From positions 1 to 64,000 of the forward strand of contig DDUU01000058.1 of the NCBI GenBank assembly GCA_002344965.1: a stretch of DNA of 64,000 bases. The letters are read 5' to 3'. The translations under genes were made by a program, and so were the position numbers. The stretch's first letter is position 1. Each line of letters opens with the position of its first letter. Origin of the DNA: Candidatus Tepidiaquacellales bacterium UBA2330 (GTDB lineage Bacteria; Bacteroidota; Ignavibacteria; Tepidaquicellales; Tepidaquicellaceae). Under the pieces are notes generated by a model. It made no database searches. It saw only the letters and a program-made list of their open reading frames with translations, and had not been told where the DNA came from. Below are positions 33,714 through 43,389 of this stretch, piece by piece.

Positions 33714-36158
33714 CTACTTCTTTGAAATTTTAAGATACAGCTTCTGGAGTTTATCTACTTCGTTTTCAATTGAATAATACTTTTTAACAAATTCAAGCTG
33801 TCTGGAAATTTTATCACGCTTAAGGTCATCTCTCATTCTCATGAAATTTATAATCTTGTTTGCTATCGATCCCGGATTTTCGGATTCAAACAACTGATCT
33901 TCAAATTCTCTGAACTGATCCCTGATACCCGGCACATCACTTCCGTAACATATTATACCGCTTGCCATAGCTTCAAGTATTGAGATCGGTCCGCCTTCCC
34001 CCGTCTTCTTTGAAGAGAGGATAAACATATCCGCTATACTGAAAAAAGGTTTTATATCTTTCTGCTTGCCTGTAAAAATAACTTTTCCATCCATTCCCGC
34101 ATCTATAGTTTTTCTCTTCAGCTCCTTTGCATAATCCGTAGTATCATCACCGATTATTAAAAGTTTGGCGTTTCCAAAATCCTCAAGAGCAAGCTCAAAT
34201 CCTCTGATCAGATAATCTATTCCTTTAATGGGAATAACATTTGCCACAGTTATTATTATCGGATTGGAATTATAAAGCTGATACTTTGTAATAATGCTTT
34301 CGTCTCTTCTCGTTTTATCAAATTCCTGAATGTCAATTCCTATTGGGATCAGGTATTGTTCTTTTATTCCGTTGAAAAATGTTTCGACCATTTCACGGTT
34401 CTGCGGTATGATTGCGCTTGAAAGATTTGTTCTTATCTTCCATGCATTGCTGCCCCATCCCATATTTTTTTTTGTATAAACCCATTTAATACCTCCGAGC
34501 TTTGACGCAAGAGCTTCGGAATAATCATCTGAATAATTGTATGAATGTATTATGTCAGGATCTATATTTTTAAAATTTCTGGATAGTTTTAAAACATTTT
34601 TCAGACCTTTTATCCTGGGTTTCGTAGAAACCGTAAATTCTGAAATATAAACCGGAACGTTAAGATCTTTTACCTGACTGAACAAATCTCCTTTTTCATG
34701 TCTGCAGCATATACATGGTTCAAAAACATTCCTGTCTAATCTTGATATTACATTGATCAGCGCTTTACCGCTTCCTGCAGTATTAAAATTCGGAATGGTA
34801 TATAATATTTTGATTTTCTCTCTCTCTTTTTTTCCGTCTTTATTACTGACGTTGTTTAAAGGGAGTTCATAGTTTATTGAAGAATATAACTTTTTATATT
34901 TCTCATCTACAATTTCATCAGACCAGTATTTTAAAGCTTTCTCCCTCGCTTCATTTCCGATCTTCTTAATTTCATCCTTTTTTAATATCAGCTTTCTTAA
35001 TATTTCAGTCAGCTTATCAGGATCATCAAGCGGAAATACAAAGCCGTCCACTCCGTTTACGATCTGCGCTTTTGATATCACGGGAATATCTGAACCGATA
35101 ACTGCAAGTCCGCATGACATTGCCTCTACTATTGAGATCGGAAATCCTTCCTGTTTGGAAGGAAGCACAAATATATCTGAGCTCTGCATATATTCTTCCA
35201 CGTTGCTTACATTATCTTCCGTAAACAGCACCTTACTCTGAACCGAATTTTCCGAAATGCTTCTTTTTAAATCACTGATATATTCCTGATCATATTTGTA
35301 TGTAGGACCCACTATCAGTAAAGTTACTGAATCTATATTTTTCTGAATTTCAATGAATGAATTTAAAAGAAGGTGTACGTTTTTCCTGGAATTTATTCCG
35401 CCTACAAAAATTATTACTATATCATTTTCATTTATATTAAATTTATGTCTGAGCATTAATTTCCTATCTGCATCCGCAGGATAAAATTTATTTACATCCA
35501 CTGAATAAGGGATCTGAACAACTTTATTCATGGAGATCTCGGACTTTCTGTAAATTTCGGTAATCACGTTTGATTTACTCACATACCTGTCAGCCATTTT
35601 ATAAAAAAGATACCTGATAAATTTTGGTTTCAGATAATCTTTCCAGTCAAGAAATCTTCCGAGTGACAAAGGATCATCATCACCTACCAGTGATGTCTCT
35701 GTAACAATTTTCTTACCGAGTATTTTTCCTATCAGTATCGAAACTCTGTTGAATGCAAATCCTGAATTAAAATTGTGTATGTAATCATAATCCTTTCTGT
35801 ACTTCCACATTGGTCTTAACAGTTTGACAAAACATTTCCACATGTGATAATACTGCTGGAAATATATTAATATTCCTTTGGCGTCTTTCGGATTCTCACG
35901 CAAAGTTACAGGCACGACAAAATCATATTTTATTATGCTGTCTTTATATCCTCCGGTTCTGTCCCAGCCGATCACCAGAATATCCGACTCGGGATCTCTC
36001 TCTAATCTCTGCGCATACTTAAATGCAGCTACTTCCGCACCGCCGTATGCGGGAGGAAGTATTGCAGAAACTATACATACTTTATACTTCAGATTCTTCC
36101 CTGAAGAAAACTGAATTTTCGTATCCGGTTCTTTTTCCGATATTATTTTATCAGTCAA
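33714..36158 (-). CDS. Tandem fusion of two GT4 glycosyltransferases
   Basis: An 814-residue protein built from two complete GT-B modules. Seen: module 1 (about 25-425) with PPAYGGAEVAAF, FVGGINSRKNVH and EGFPISIVEAMSCG (337-350); a short basic linker (about 437-448, DGKKEREK); module 2 (about 449-812) with NFNTAGSGKALIN, TVANVIPIKGID and EGGPISILEAMASG (721-734). Both keep the E-x7-E donor motif, so both may be active, adding two sugars in succession. The modules are clearly different, so this is a fusion rather than a recent duplication. TTG start overlaps the upstream GT4 gene by eight bases. Confidence 0.92.
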   Translation of the reverse strand: MTDKIISEKEPDTKIQFSSGKNLKYKVCIVSAILPPAYGGAEVAAFKYAQRLERDPESDILVIGWDRTGGYKDSIIKYDFVVPVTLRENPKDAKGILIYFQQYYHMWKCFVKLLRPMWKYRKDYDYIHNFNSGFAFNRVSILIGKILGKKIVTETSLVGDDDPLSLGRFLDWKDYLKPKFIRYLFYKMADRYVSKSNVITEIYRKSEISMNKVVQIPYSVDVNKFYPADADRKLMLRHKFNINENDIVIIFVGGINSRKNVHLLLNSFIEIQKNIDSVTLLIVGPTYKYDQEYISDLKRSISENSVQSKVLFTEDNVSNVEEYMQSSDIFVLPSKQEGFPISIVEAMSCGLAVIGSDIPVISKAQIVNGVDGFVFPLDDPDKLTEILRKLILKKDEIKKIGNEAREKALKYWSDEIVDEKYKKLYSSINYELPLNNVSNKDGKKEREKIKILYTIPNFNTAGSGKALINVISRLDRNVFEPCICCRHEKGDLFSQVKDLNVPVYISEFTVSTKPRIKGLKNVLKLSRNFKNIDPDIIHSYNYSDDYSEALASKLGGIKWVYTKKNMGWGSNAWKIRTNLSSAIIPQNREMVETFFNGIKEQYLIPIGIDIQEFDKTRRDESIITKYQLYNSNPIIITVANVIPIKGIDYLIRGFELALEDFGNAKLLIIGDDTTDYAKELKRKTIDAGMDGKVIFTGKQKDIKPFFSIADMFILSSKKTGEGGPISILEAMASGIICYGSDVPGIRDQFREFEDQLFESENPGSIANKIINFMRMRDDLKRDKISRQLEFVKKYYSIENEVDKLQKLYLKISKK

Positions 36159-37275
36159 TTGCTCTTAGTTTTTTATAAAAATATTCGACAGGATCTTCAG
36201 GAATTTTTTTCCTAATGTCTTTACCGGCAGCTTCTCCTAATTGCTTCCATTCGTTCCTTCTGTTCCAGGCTCTTTCCATTGCTTCATCAAGTAATGAAGG
36301 TACTGCAGCTGCCGCGAGAAAACCGTTTATACCGTCAGTTACTGCTTCCCTGTTTCCGCTTACATCCGTTACTACAGATACTCTTCGGCAAAGCATCGCC
36401 TCGACAAGAGCAAGCGGAAGACCTTCATATCTTGACGAAAGTATCAAAGCGTGATTTTCTTTCCATATCTCTTCCGGATCTTTATGACCTTTGATATTTA
36501 TCTTATCCAGTTTAAAATAATCTTTCAGTTTTTTAACCTGGTATGAATGTTCGCCCTTACCGAATAGATTTACAGTTAAATTTCTTTCTCTCCATTTCTT
36601 CTCATTTAATACCTGAAAAAGAATATCCTGTCCCTTTGCATAAAATTCATGCCTTGCAACATTTGCCATATTGTAATTTTCTGTATCATCAGGATAAGGT
36701 AGGTTTACATTATAGCTTACATTAAAAGGATTAAAAATTATTTCCGAATTTAAAATATCCTGTCCGGTCTGTATTTGAGTAAGATTTAAATTTGCTTTAC
36801 TTACAAAGTAATTCATTTCGGATCTCGGAAAAAATTCAGATAATTTTTTATTCAGCTTATCATCAGGCCACTTCGCTTCATTCGCAGCCTGGGATATAGT
36901 TACAAATTTTAGTCCTTCACTTATGCAGTATTCCATAATATCAGCTCCGCCTGTGTTTCCGCCCTGATTTATCACCGTAAGATCCGGTGAAAATTTTTTA
37001 ATGCTTTCATATCCGTCATTCCGGTAATCAAACTGCATTGAAGAAGGAAGGAATCTGTTAAACAATTTTTTAAATGATGATGAGTCGGTATTAAAATATA
37101 ACGGAATACTTTTTCTCCTGAGATCCTCCAGCTGCCCGGGAATTATTTTCCATCTCGGTACCGAAACCAATACATCAAAATTATTTTCAGAAAATTTAAG
37201 AGCGGTTTTATACCAGAGATATTCACTTCCCCCCCACTCTGATTTATTTGAGGATATAAAAGCTATTCTTTTCAA
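36151..37275 (-). CDS. GT4 glycosyltransferase
   Basis: A 374-residue GT-B enzyme. Seen: SSNKSEWGGSEYLWY, the glycine-rich acceptor loop; VNLFGKGEHSYQVK between domains; and SSRYEGLPLALVEAMLCRR with the E-x7-E pattern. TTG start, overlapping the upstream GT2 stop as TTGA. Cytoplasmic; donor unknown. Together with the fusion downstream and the GT2 upstream it forms a run of consecutive transferases that probably build one repeat unit. Confidence 0.91.
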   Translation of the reverse strand: MKRIAFISSNKSEWGGSEYLWYKTALKFSENNFDVLVSVPRWKIIPGQLEDLRRKSIPLYFNTDSSSFKKLFNRFLPSSMQFDYRNDGYESIKKFSPDLTVINQGGNTGGADIMEYCISEGLKFVTISQAANEAKWPDDKLNKKLSEFFPRSEMNYFVSKANLNLTQIQTGQDILNSEIIFNPFNVSYNVNLPYPDDTENYNMANVARHEFYAKGQDILFQVLNEKKWRERNLTVNLFGKGEHSYQVKKLKDYFKLDKINIKGHKDPEEIWKENHALILSSRYEGLPLALVEAMLCRRVSVVTDVSGNREAVTDGINGFLAAAAVPSLLDEAMERAWNRRNEWKQLGEAAGKDIRKKIPEDPVEYFYKKLRAID

Positions 37276-38471
37276 TTATTCTCTTTACTTTTTTCCAGTT
37301 CAAGATCTGCGCTGTCGTTATTGTTTTTTACTTTATTTCCTGTAATGCTTGTCCAGAGATTTAACAGCGGTTCAAGTTTCATTTCCTTAAGAAAGGATTT
37401 GATCTTAATTTTCATTAAGTAATTTCTCTGAGTCTTATTCAGATATAAAGGATCTGCTACTTCTATACACTTTTTGAAAAAAGTAATGTCTCCCGATGTA
37501 AATGCAATTCTGGCTTTATAATATATGAGAGAATTAATCACCCTGCGGGAAAGTTCAATACTCTCGCGGGTAAGTTCAAAATTAAATATATAATTTTTGC
37601 GGAATCCGTTCCCGTAAATGTTTTTTAAAAATTCCGCATGTTTGGGCATATCCGTCTGAACTGCAATTGAATAATAAATATTCATATACTCACTGTTGAA
37701 TTCATTCATAAAAGTTTTTGAATCAGAATGAAGCCGGAAGTGAGTAAACATAAAATCAACAATGCTGACATTTTTTTGTCCGTATCTGAAAAGATACTTT
37801 TTCCATATATCCTGATCCATTACGAAATTTAAATCGGAATTGAGACCTCCGAGTTCTTTTATTAAATTCAGTTTGAAAAAAGAAGACGGCTGATTTAATA
37901 ATACAAATGCTATTGTCTCTTCGAGTGTTTCTCTTAATCTGAAATCAATTGTTTTACCGTTGTCTTTGCTTTTACTTTCATTCTCATCTTCAAAATATCT
38001 GTAATTTCCGATTATAACATCCGCACCGCTGTTTGTGAAAGTTTCCGAAATTTTTTGGAAAGTATCTTTGCTGTAATAATCATCTGAATTAATCCAGTTA
38101 AATATCTCTCCTGTTCCTTTGCCGATACCTTTATTTATTGCGTCTGACTGACCATTGTCTTTTTCACTTACCCAGTAGCTTATCCATCGGTCATATTTTT
38201 TAATAATCTCTGCTGTACCGTCAGTACTTCCTCCGTCTATGATAATATATTCAAGGTTCGGGTAATTTTGCAACAGCACAGATCTGATAGTCTGCTCGAT
38301 AAACTTTCCCTGATTAAAACTCGGAGTAACTATTGTAATACGCGGGTATTCTTTAATCTCGTTTTTATAAGGGAATGTAAACTCTTCAGTCCAGGGCCAT
38401 CCGTAATTTCCTTCAGGAGGAATTGGAAGTTCGCTGATCAGATTTTTATTTTTAGTCCGGATGTCCTTCAA
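37272..38471 (-). CDS. GT2 glycosyltransferase
   Basis: A 399-residue family 2 enzyme with a preceding motif GNYGWPWTEE. Seen: ITIVTPSFNQGKFIEQTI, IIIDGGSTDGTAEI, a long WVSEKDNGQSDAIN block and NWINSDDYY for metal binding. This is the WcaA/SpsA-like branch frequently seen in O-antigen loci. TTG start in a TTGA overlap with the upstream gene. The C-terminal third is alpha-helical and basic, without a membrane helix. Confidence 0.91.
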   Translation of the reverse strand: MKDIRTKNKNLISELPIPPEGNYGWPWTEEFTFPYKNEIKEYPRITIVTPSFNQGKFIEQTIRSVLLQNYPNLEYIIIDGGSTDGTAEIIKKYDRWISYWVSEKDNGQSDAINKGIGKGTGEIFNWINSDDYYSKDTFQKISETFTNSGADVIIGNYRYFEDENESKSKDNGKTIDFRLRETLEETIAFVLLNQPSSFFKLNLIKELGGLNSDLNFVMDQDIWKKYLFRYGQKNVSIVDFMFTHFRLHSDSKTFMNEFNSEYMNIYYSIAVQTDMPKHAEFLKNIYGNGFRKNYIFNFELTRESIELSRRVINSLIYYKARIAFTSGDITFFKKCIEVADPLYLNKTQRNYLMKIKIKSFLKEMKLEPLLNLWTSITGNKVKNNNDSADLELEKSKENN

Positions 38472-39658
38472 CTGTTTTCAATTTTATTAATCAGATCATC
38501 AATTCTTAAATCAGGATTCAGAACATTGTCATAAAGTATTCTGCAGGATTCTGATTTAGCAGCTAAATCTTGTCTGATTTTTCTTAAAGCGTTTGGTAAT
38601 TCCGAAATATTGTTTATAATCTCACCGTATCCGTATTTGTTATTCAAAATTTTGTAAGTATAATGATTTGTTGTAATCGTAGGAATGCCGAGCATCATAT
38701 ATGTTGAAAACTTTCCCGATGACAAACCGATCGCTTCAAGATTTTTCCCTGCGAAAATGTCGAGATTGTTCGGGAAGTAAGTTGCTATTCCAATTCCGCA
38801 CTTCGACAGAAAATTAAAATACTCTTCAAATCTGAAAAACGGTTTTTCATGTAAAGTTATATTCTGCTTATGCGCGATCAGGTTTTCAATCTCATATTTC
38901 AATTCGCTGTTTTCCTCAAGCTTCTGATGCGTATGTATCAATAGCCAGAAATCATTATCCCATTTCTCCGGAAACAGAGATACTATATCGCTTATCCCGC
39001 TCCAGTTTTGAAGTGACCCTGAATATACAACAATGATTTTATCCTCCGGTATTTTTAAATCATTATAAATATCATAGTCATTCTCCGTAACTTCCGTCTT
39101 TAACGGCGATACCGGTATTTTCAGGAAAATTGTTTTATCAGAAAAATTATTAACGGATTTTAAAAGTTTTTCCCTTCTCTCATCCTGAATAATTACTATA
39201 TCAGAAAGTTTCGAATAATTCATTTCAAGTTTTTTCAATACTCTTTTTCTCTGTACAAAAAATTCATCTTCAAAGAAAATTTCAAATGATGCGTATATTA
39301 ACTTAAATCCTATAACTTTCTTTATGCGTCCGCCTATGACAAGACCCATCGGATCAACGCAGATTAACGCATTAATTTTATTATGCCATTTGAAATCCAG
39401 AATAAGCTTCAGATACTGCTTAACAAACTTTAAAATGCTTTTCGGATTTTTGTCTAAGGTATAAAAGTTAAACGGAAGCTCTTTGAATTCAAAGTATTTC
39501 CTGTATTCGCTCGGTACAAACAACTGATCAAAACCGTAGTAAATTATTTTATATCCTTTTGCTATTAATTTCTGGATCAGTACAACCAGCGTCGGATTAG
39601 TGAATGTATCTATCTTAGGTGAAAGAAATGCGATTGTCTTTGAATTTTTACTGATCAT
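38468..39658 (-). CDS. GT-B-fold glycosyltransferase
   Basis: A 396-residue GT4-like protein. Seen: AFLSPKIDTFTNPTL at the N-terminus, IVVYSGSLQNWSGI at the domain boundary, LLIHTHQKLE, and GLSSGKFSTYMMLGIPTITT in the position of the donor-binding loop. The usual E-x7-E is not preserved; a Lys-containing SGKFS stands there, as in some sialyl- or fucosyl-type GT-B relatives. Function as a glycosyltransferase is likely, family assignment is not. ATG start, ATGA overlap with the methyltransferase upstream. Confidence 0.84.
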   Translation of the reverse strand: MISKNSKTIAFLSPKIDTFTNPTLVVLIQKLIAKGYKIIYYGFDQLFVPSEYRKYFEFKELPFNFYTLDKNPKSILKFVKQYLKLILDFKWHNKINALICVDPMGLVIGGRIKKVIGFKLIYASFEIFFEDEFFVQRKRVLKKLEMNYSKLSDIVIIQDERREKLLKSVNNFSDKTIFLKIPVSPLKTEVTENDYDIYNDLKIPEDKIIVVYSGSLQNWSGISDIVSLFPEKWDNDFWLLIHTHQKLEENSELKYEIENLIAHKQNITLHEKPFFRFEEYFNFLSKCGIGIATYFPNNLDIFAGKNLEAIGLSSGKFSTYMMLGIPTITTNHYTYKILNNKYGYGEIINNISELPNALRKIRQDLAAKSESCRILYDNVLNPDLRIDDLINKIENS

Positions 39659-40428
39659 ATATGCTTTACAACGGCAAAAGCAGACCAGCTTTTACTGTTT
39701 AGTTTTTTTCCTGTCATCCATTCCTCCGTATGTAACAGTTTCAATTTGTTACTGCTGAATATAATTTCAAGCTCCGGAAGAAATAAATACCTCATAGAAT
39801 GAGTTTCTTCAAATGAAGATACTTTCCCGGATTTTTTTTCTTTTACATAAATTTTGAAATTAACATCAACCGTATTTTTGTTAATGTCCATATCAGGAAT
39901 GGTATGCCTTTTAACATTTAACTCGCTGTTTGAGATTTCCTTAAACCGTTTTAACGGTTTATCCTGCAGTACCGCAGGTCCGTACCAAAAGTCAAACATG
40001 AATATTCCGCCCGGCTTTAAATGTCTTTTTACAGTCTTTACTGCAGATATAAGATCTTCATTGCTGGTTTGATAATTCATTACATGAAACAAAGAAACTA
40101 TTACATCATATTTTTTTTTCAATATGACATTTCTTATGTCTGCATTTATGTAATCCGGAGGATTTACTGTTCCGGAAATTTCTTGTCTGTTTCTTTCAGC
40201 TATTCTGTACATATTTTCCGAAAGTTCAATACCTGTAGTCACGTATCCTCTTTTACAAAATTCCTCATCATGCTTTCCTGTGCCGCATCCGAGATCCAGT
40301 ATTGTCTTTGCTTCAGGATTAAACTTCTTTACAGCTCTGCAAATATATTCCGCCTCGGCTTTGTAATCTTTGTCAGAGTAAATCAGATCATAATATTTCG
40401 AATATAAATCAAATACTTTTTTATTCAT
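39655..40428 (-). CDS. Class I SAM-dependent methyltransferase
   Basis: A 257-residue methyltransferase of the Methyltransf_25 kind. Seen: FDLYSKYYDLIYSDKDY at the start (a frequent N-terminus of this branch), ILDLGCGTGKHDEEF for SAM, IELSENMYRIA after strand 2, and DVIVSLFHVMNYQ. C-terminal residues form a substrate-binding beta region. Nine consecutive A residues occur at 40111-40119. It follows the sulfotransferase gene by eight bases; O-methylation of the glycan is the probable role. Confidence 0.88.
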   Translation of the reverse strand: MNKKVFDLYSKYYDLIYSDKDYKAEAEYICRAVKKFNPEAKTILDLGCGTGKHDEEFCKRGYVTTGIELSENMYRIAERNRQEISGTVNPPDYINADIRNVILKKKYDVIVSLFHVMNYQTSNEDLISAVKTVKRHLKPGGIFMFDFWYGPAVLQDKPLKRFKEISNSELNVKRHTIPDMDINKNTVDVNFKIYVKEKKSGKVSSFEETHSMRYLFLPELEIIFSSNKLKLLHTEEWMTGKKLNSKSWSAFAVVKHI

Positions 40429-40436
40429 TTTATATT

Positions 40437-41201
40437 TTATCCGAGATATTTTTCATAGCCGGTATTTTTAAAAAAATTTTCAACTTCTTTATAATTCTCA
40501 ATTACATCTTCCAGATTCTCCTTCGTTATTCTTTTTAATCCGGATTCCACCGGAAACGAATCTATTCCGAGATAACTGAATACCCTGTCAGCAGTATTCT
40601 GAAATTTGCTGTTGTCCAGCAGATCTTCTTCATATATTATTTTTATATGAGGTATGTTTTTTAAATTCTCTTCTTCAGTCTTTTCAACTTCCTCCCCGTA
40701 TTTTATTCCTTCAAGCAGCTGACTGCAGTCTACGGTTATTTTTTTATTAAACTCCTCATCATTATTTCTCAGATGATAAATGTTTGTCTGATATGAAATT
40801 ATATTTGACAGTTTATGTCTCAGATAATTAACTCTTTTCAGATGTATAAATTTCCACCCCTGCTCATAAAGCGACATTAATAACCTGTCGTAATCTTTAT
40901 ATTTATGCTCATATCTGAGCTGCGCGATTTTTACTTTAAATCCGTAAACACTTTTGCCGGCTGCAGAAGCCCGCTTACTGCAGCTCTTTATATAAAGCTC
41001 AGGGAATCTGATTACTGACCCGGAATAAATAAAATTAAATATCTCCACGTCACAATACATTTCAGGGTGACAGTTTAGTAGCTCTGTTAACAGCGTGCTA
41101 CCCGTCCTTCCTCTTGTGTAGATTACGAATTTATTTTCCGGATACTTTAATCTAGGATCAATTAAATTCCTGTATTTTAGATTTTTAATAAAACTTTTCA
41201 G
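40437..41201 (-). CDS. Sulfotransferase with non-ATG start
   Basis: A PAPS-dependent sulfotransferase-like protein. The ATG-initiated frame (from 41060) lacks the nucleotide-binding loop, but the open frame continues upstream to 41210 and encodes NKFVIYTRGRTGSTLLTELL, the 5'-phosphosulfate loop that defines the family. No ATG, GTG or TTG lies in that part. Candidate starts are CTG at 41201, giving KSFIKNLKYRNL as N-terminus, or ATT at 41162 preceded by AGGAA four bases away. I chose CTG; this gives 254 residues with RGRTGST at 30-36. Seen further: FIHLKRVNYLRH, the 3'-phosphate-binding strand and helix. It would sulfate a sugar hydroxyl. Confidence 0.75.
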   Translation of the reverse strand: MKSFIKNLKYRNLIDPRLKYPENKFVIYTRGRTGSTLLTELLNCHPEMYCDVEIFNFIYSGSVIRFPELYIKSCSKRASAAGKSVYGFKVKIAQLRYEHKYKDYDRLLMSLYEQGWKFIHLKRVNYLRHKLSNIISYQTNIYHLRNNDEEFNKKITVDCSQLLEGIKYGEEVEKTEEENLKNIPHIKIIYEEDLLDNSKFQNTADRVFSYLGIDSFPVESGLKRITKENLEDVIENYKEVENFFKNTGYEKYLG

Positions 41202-41242
41202 AGGTGTGCTTTAATATTCTTTCCTGATAAAAATATTTTTAA

Positions 41243-42370
41243 CTATGACAATATTTTTCTGATTGTTTCTATAATATAGTCCGTATCTCTCTGATCCATC
41301 GGAACATATAAAGGTATCATAAAACTGTTATCGCAAAGATCTTCAGAAACCGGTAATTTAATCTTCTCTCCTGAATTTATATAAGCGCTTTCTCTGTGTG
41401 ATGTCATTACGCCTTTCCTTACAGATATTCCTGCCGCTAATAACTTCTTCATCAATTCATTTCTGCTTACAGGGGAATTTTTCTTTAAGTAAATTGCAAA
41501 AGACTGGTAATTGGATTTTCTGTCTTCAGGTTCTGTCGGAAGTTTTATACAGTCTGTTCCGCTTAATCCGTCAATATATTTTTCGGCAATTTTTCTTCTC
41601 TCTTCAATTATCTTATCAAGTTTCTCAAGCTGCTTAATTCCAATTGCCGCCTGTATATCTGTCATCCGGTAATTATATCCGGTTTCCAGGTGATCTTCAA
41701 ATGAAAGTTCTTCCGAAGTATGTCTTTCCTTACCTGAAATTGATATAGCATGCTGTCTAAGCAGCTTTAATCTTTTATAATATTCCTCATTGTAAGTTGT
41801 TATCATACCGCCCTCTCCTGTTGTAATCACTTTCCTCGGATGAAACGAGAAGCAAACAAGCTCGGAATGAACTCCGATTTTTTCTCCTTTATATTCAGAA
41901 CCTATTGCGCATGCTGCGTCCTCAATAAGCTTTAAATTATTATCCTTACAAATTTTTTTAAATGCTTCGATGTCCGCAGGCATCCCGATCTGATGAACCA
42001 GCAGTAGTGCCTTTGTTTTTTCTGATATTAATTTCTTTACATGCTCAGGATCAGTATTGTAATCAAGCTGTGATACTTCTGCAAATACCGGTTTAGCTCC
42101 TGTGTATAAAACTGAATTTGCAGTTGCAATATAACTCATCGAAGGACAGATCACTTCATCTCCGGCTTTTATACCGGATACGATCATTGCTAAATGTAAT
42201 GCATTCGTACAGTTCGAGACAGCAACTGAATATTTCGCACCTGTATATTCGCGGAATTTTCCTTCAAACTCCTCAACTCTCTCACCCTGCGCCACCCATC
42301 CTGACATAATTGTATCATAAGCGCTTTGAGCTTCCTCTTTGTCTAAAAACGGCTTTGCTATTGGTATCAA
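41243..42370 (-). CDS. DegT/DnrJ/EryC1/StrS aminotransferase, ArnB-like
   Basis: A 375-residue sugar aminotransferase. Seen: IPIAKPFLDKEE and SGWVAQG at the N-terminus, SNCTNALHLA for the PLP phosphate, IEDAACAIGS as cofactor motif, and the Schiff-base lysine in FSFHPRKVITTGEGG. This wording matches the ArnB/PseC-like branch. Start is TTG. It follows, in gene order, a Gfo/Idh/MocA dehydrogenase, another DegT enzyme and a cupin, so these four genes probably build a di-amino or 3-amino sugar. Exact product unknown. Confidence 0.92.
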   Translation of the reverse strand: MIPIAKPFLDKEEAQSAYDTIMSGWVAQGERVEEFEGKFREYTGAKYSVAVSNCTNALHLAMIVSGIKAGDEVICPSMSYIATANSVLYTGAKPVFAEVSQLDYNTDPEHVKKLISEKTKALLLVHQIGMPADIEAFKKICKDNNLKLIEDAACAIGSEYKGEKIGVHSELVCFSFHPRKVITTGEGGMITTYNEEYYKRLKLLRQHAISISGKERHTSEELSFEDHLETGYNYRMTDIQAAIGIKQLEKLDKIIEERRKIAEKYIDGLSGTDCIKLPTEPEDRKSNYQSFAIYLKKNSPVSRNELMKKLLAAGISVRKGVMTSHRESAYINSGEKIKLPVSEDLCDNSFMIPLYVPMDQRDTDYIIETIRKILS

Positions 42371-42381
42371 AAATTAAAAAT

Positions 42382-43383
42382 TTATATTTTTATTTCAGCG
42401 CCTTTATTTTTTATTGACTTCTGCGAAGCTTCCAGTATTTTTAAAACTTCAAGCCCCGAATATTTGTCAGATAACGGACTGCTTCCTTTTTCAATAGCAT
42501 TTTTAAAATCCATCGCCATCATTGCCAGCGCTTCTTTATTTTCAATCTTGGGAATATATATATCTCCCGCCCTGTAATCTACAAGTATTCTTGTTTTGTC
42601 TTCATCTGTCTTATGCTCATAACCTGTATCATAAACTTTTACTTTTTCTGTCGGCTCCAGATCATTGAATACTATCATCCTCTTATCTCCTCCTATCAGC
42701 ATCATTCTTATCTTTACAGGTGATGACCATGAACAATTAAAATGCGCGATAAATCCGGAATCATATTTTACGGTCAGATATGCAATATTCTCAATTCCGT
42801 TTGCGGTATGTGATACACCGGTCGCCTGAACGCTTACCGGCTTTTCATCTATTAAAAAATTTAAAATTGAAATATCATGTGTCGCAAGATCCCAAAGCAC
42901 GTTTACATCCGGTTGAAACAATCCGAGATTGATCCTGGTCGAATCAAAATATTTTATGTTTCCGATCTGATCCTGATCTATAAGTTCTTTCATTTTTCTT
43001 ACGGCGCCGGTATAAAGATAAGTATGATCCACCATTAAAACTTTTCCCGTCTTCTCAGAAATATTTATAAGTTCTTCCGCCTGTTTCAGGTCTGATGTCA
43101 TTGGCTTTTCCACCATTACATGCTTTCCGTTTTCAAGGGATCTCTTTGCAAATTCATAATGCGTAAACACTGGAGTGGCGATTACAACCGCATCTAGTTC
43201 TTTATCATCAGTTATTGAGACAGGGTCAGTGCAGAATACTGCGCTTGGACAAAGCTTACCAAGAAATTGTCTTCTCTCTTCTCTGTGATCCGATACCTTG
43301 ATTAACTCCGCGCCGTTCAGATTTGCAAAATTTCTGACTAAGTTTGTACCCCAGTAACCGAAGCCTATAATTCCGATCTTCAT
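42382..43383 (-). CDS. Gfo/Idh/MocA-family sugar-nucleotide dehydrogenase
   Basis: A 333-residue NAD(P)-dependent oxidoreductase. Seen: IGIIGFGYWGTN Rossmann start, VVIATPVFTHYE, the catalytic EKP motif at 92-94, and WDLATHDISIL with the second catalytic histidine pattern. Known: WlbA/WbpB relatives oxidise the 3-hydroxyl of UDP-sugars, giving the 3-keto substrate for a DegT aminotransferase. Two DegT genes flank it, so formation of a 3-amino sugar is a plausible inference. ATG start; seven bases from the upstream DegT gene. Confidence 0.92.
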   Translation of the reverse strand: MKIGIIGFGYWGTNLVRNFANLNGAELIKVSDHREERRQFLGKLCPSAVFCTDPVSITDDKELDAVVIATPVFTHYEFAKRSLENGKHVMVEKPMTSDLKQAEELINISEKTGKVLMVDHTYLYTGAVRKMKELIDQDQIGNIKYFDSTRINLGLFQPDVNVLWDLATHDISILNFLIDEKPVSVQATGVSHTANGIENIAYLTVKYDSGFIAHFNCSWSSPVKIRMMLIGGDKRMIVFNDLEPTEKVKVYDTGYEHKTDEDKTRILVDYRAGDIYIPKIENKEALAMMAMDFKNAIEKGSSPLSDKYSGLEVLKILEASQKSIKNKGAEIKI

Positions 43384-43389
43384 AAAATA

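Noticed and set aside
41061..41242. Apparent 180-base intergenic region that might hold a promoter
   Set aside because: Most of it is the open N-terminal coding part of the sulfotransferase; only about 40 bases remain non-coding.
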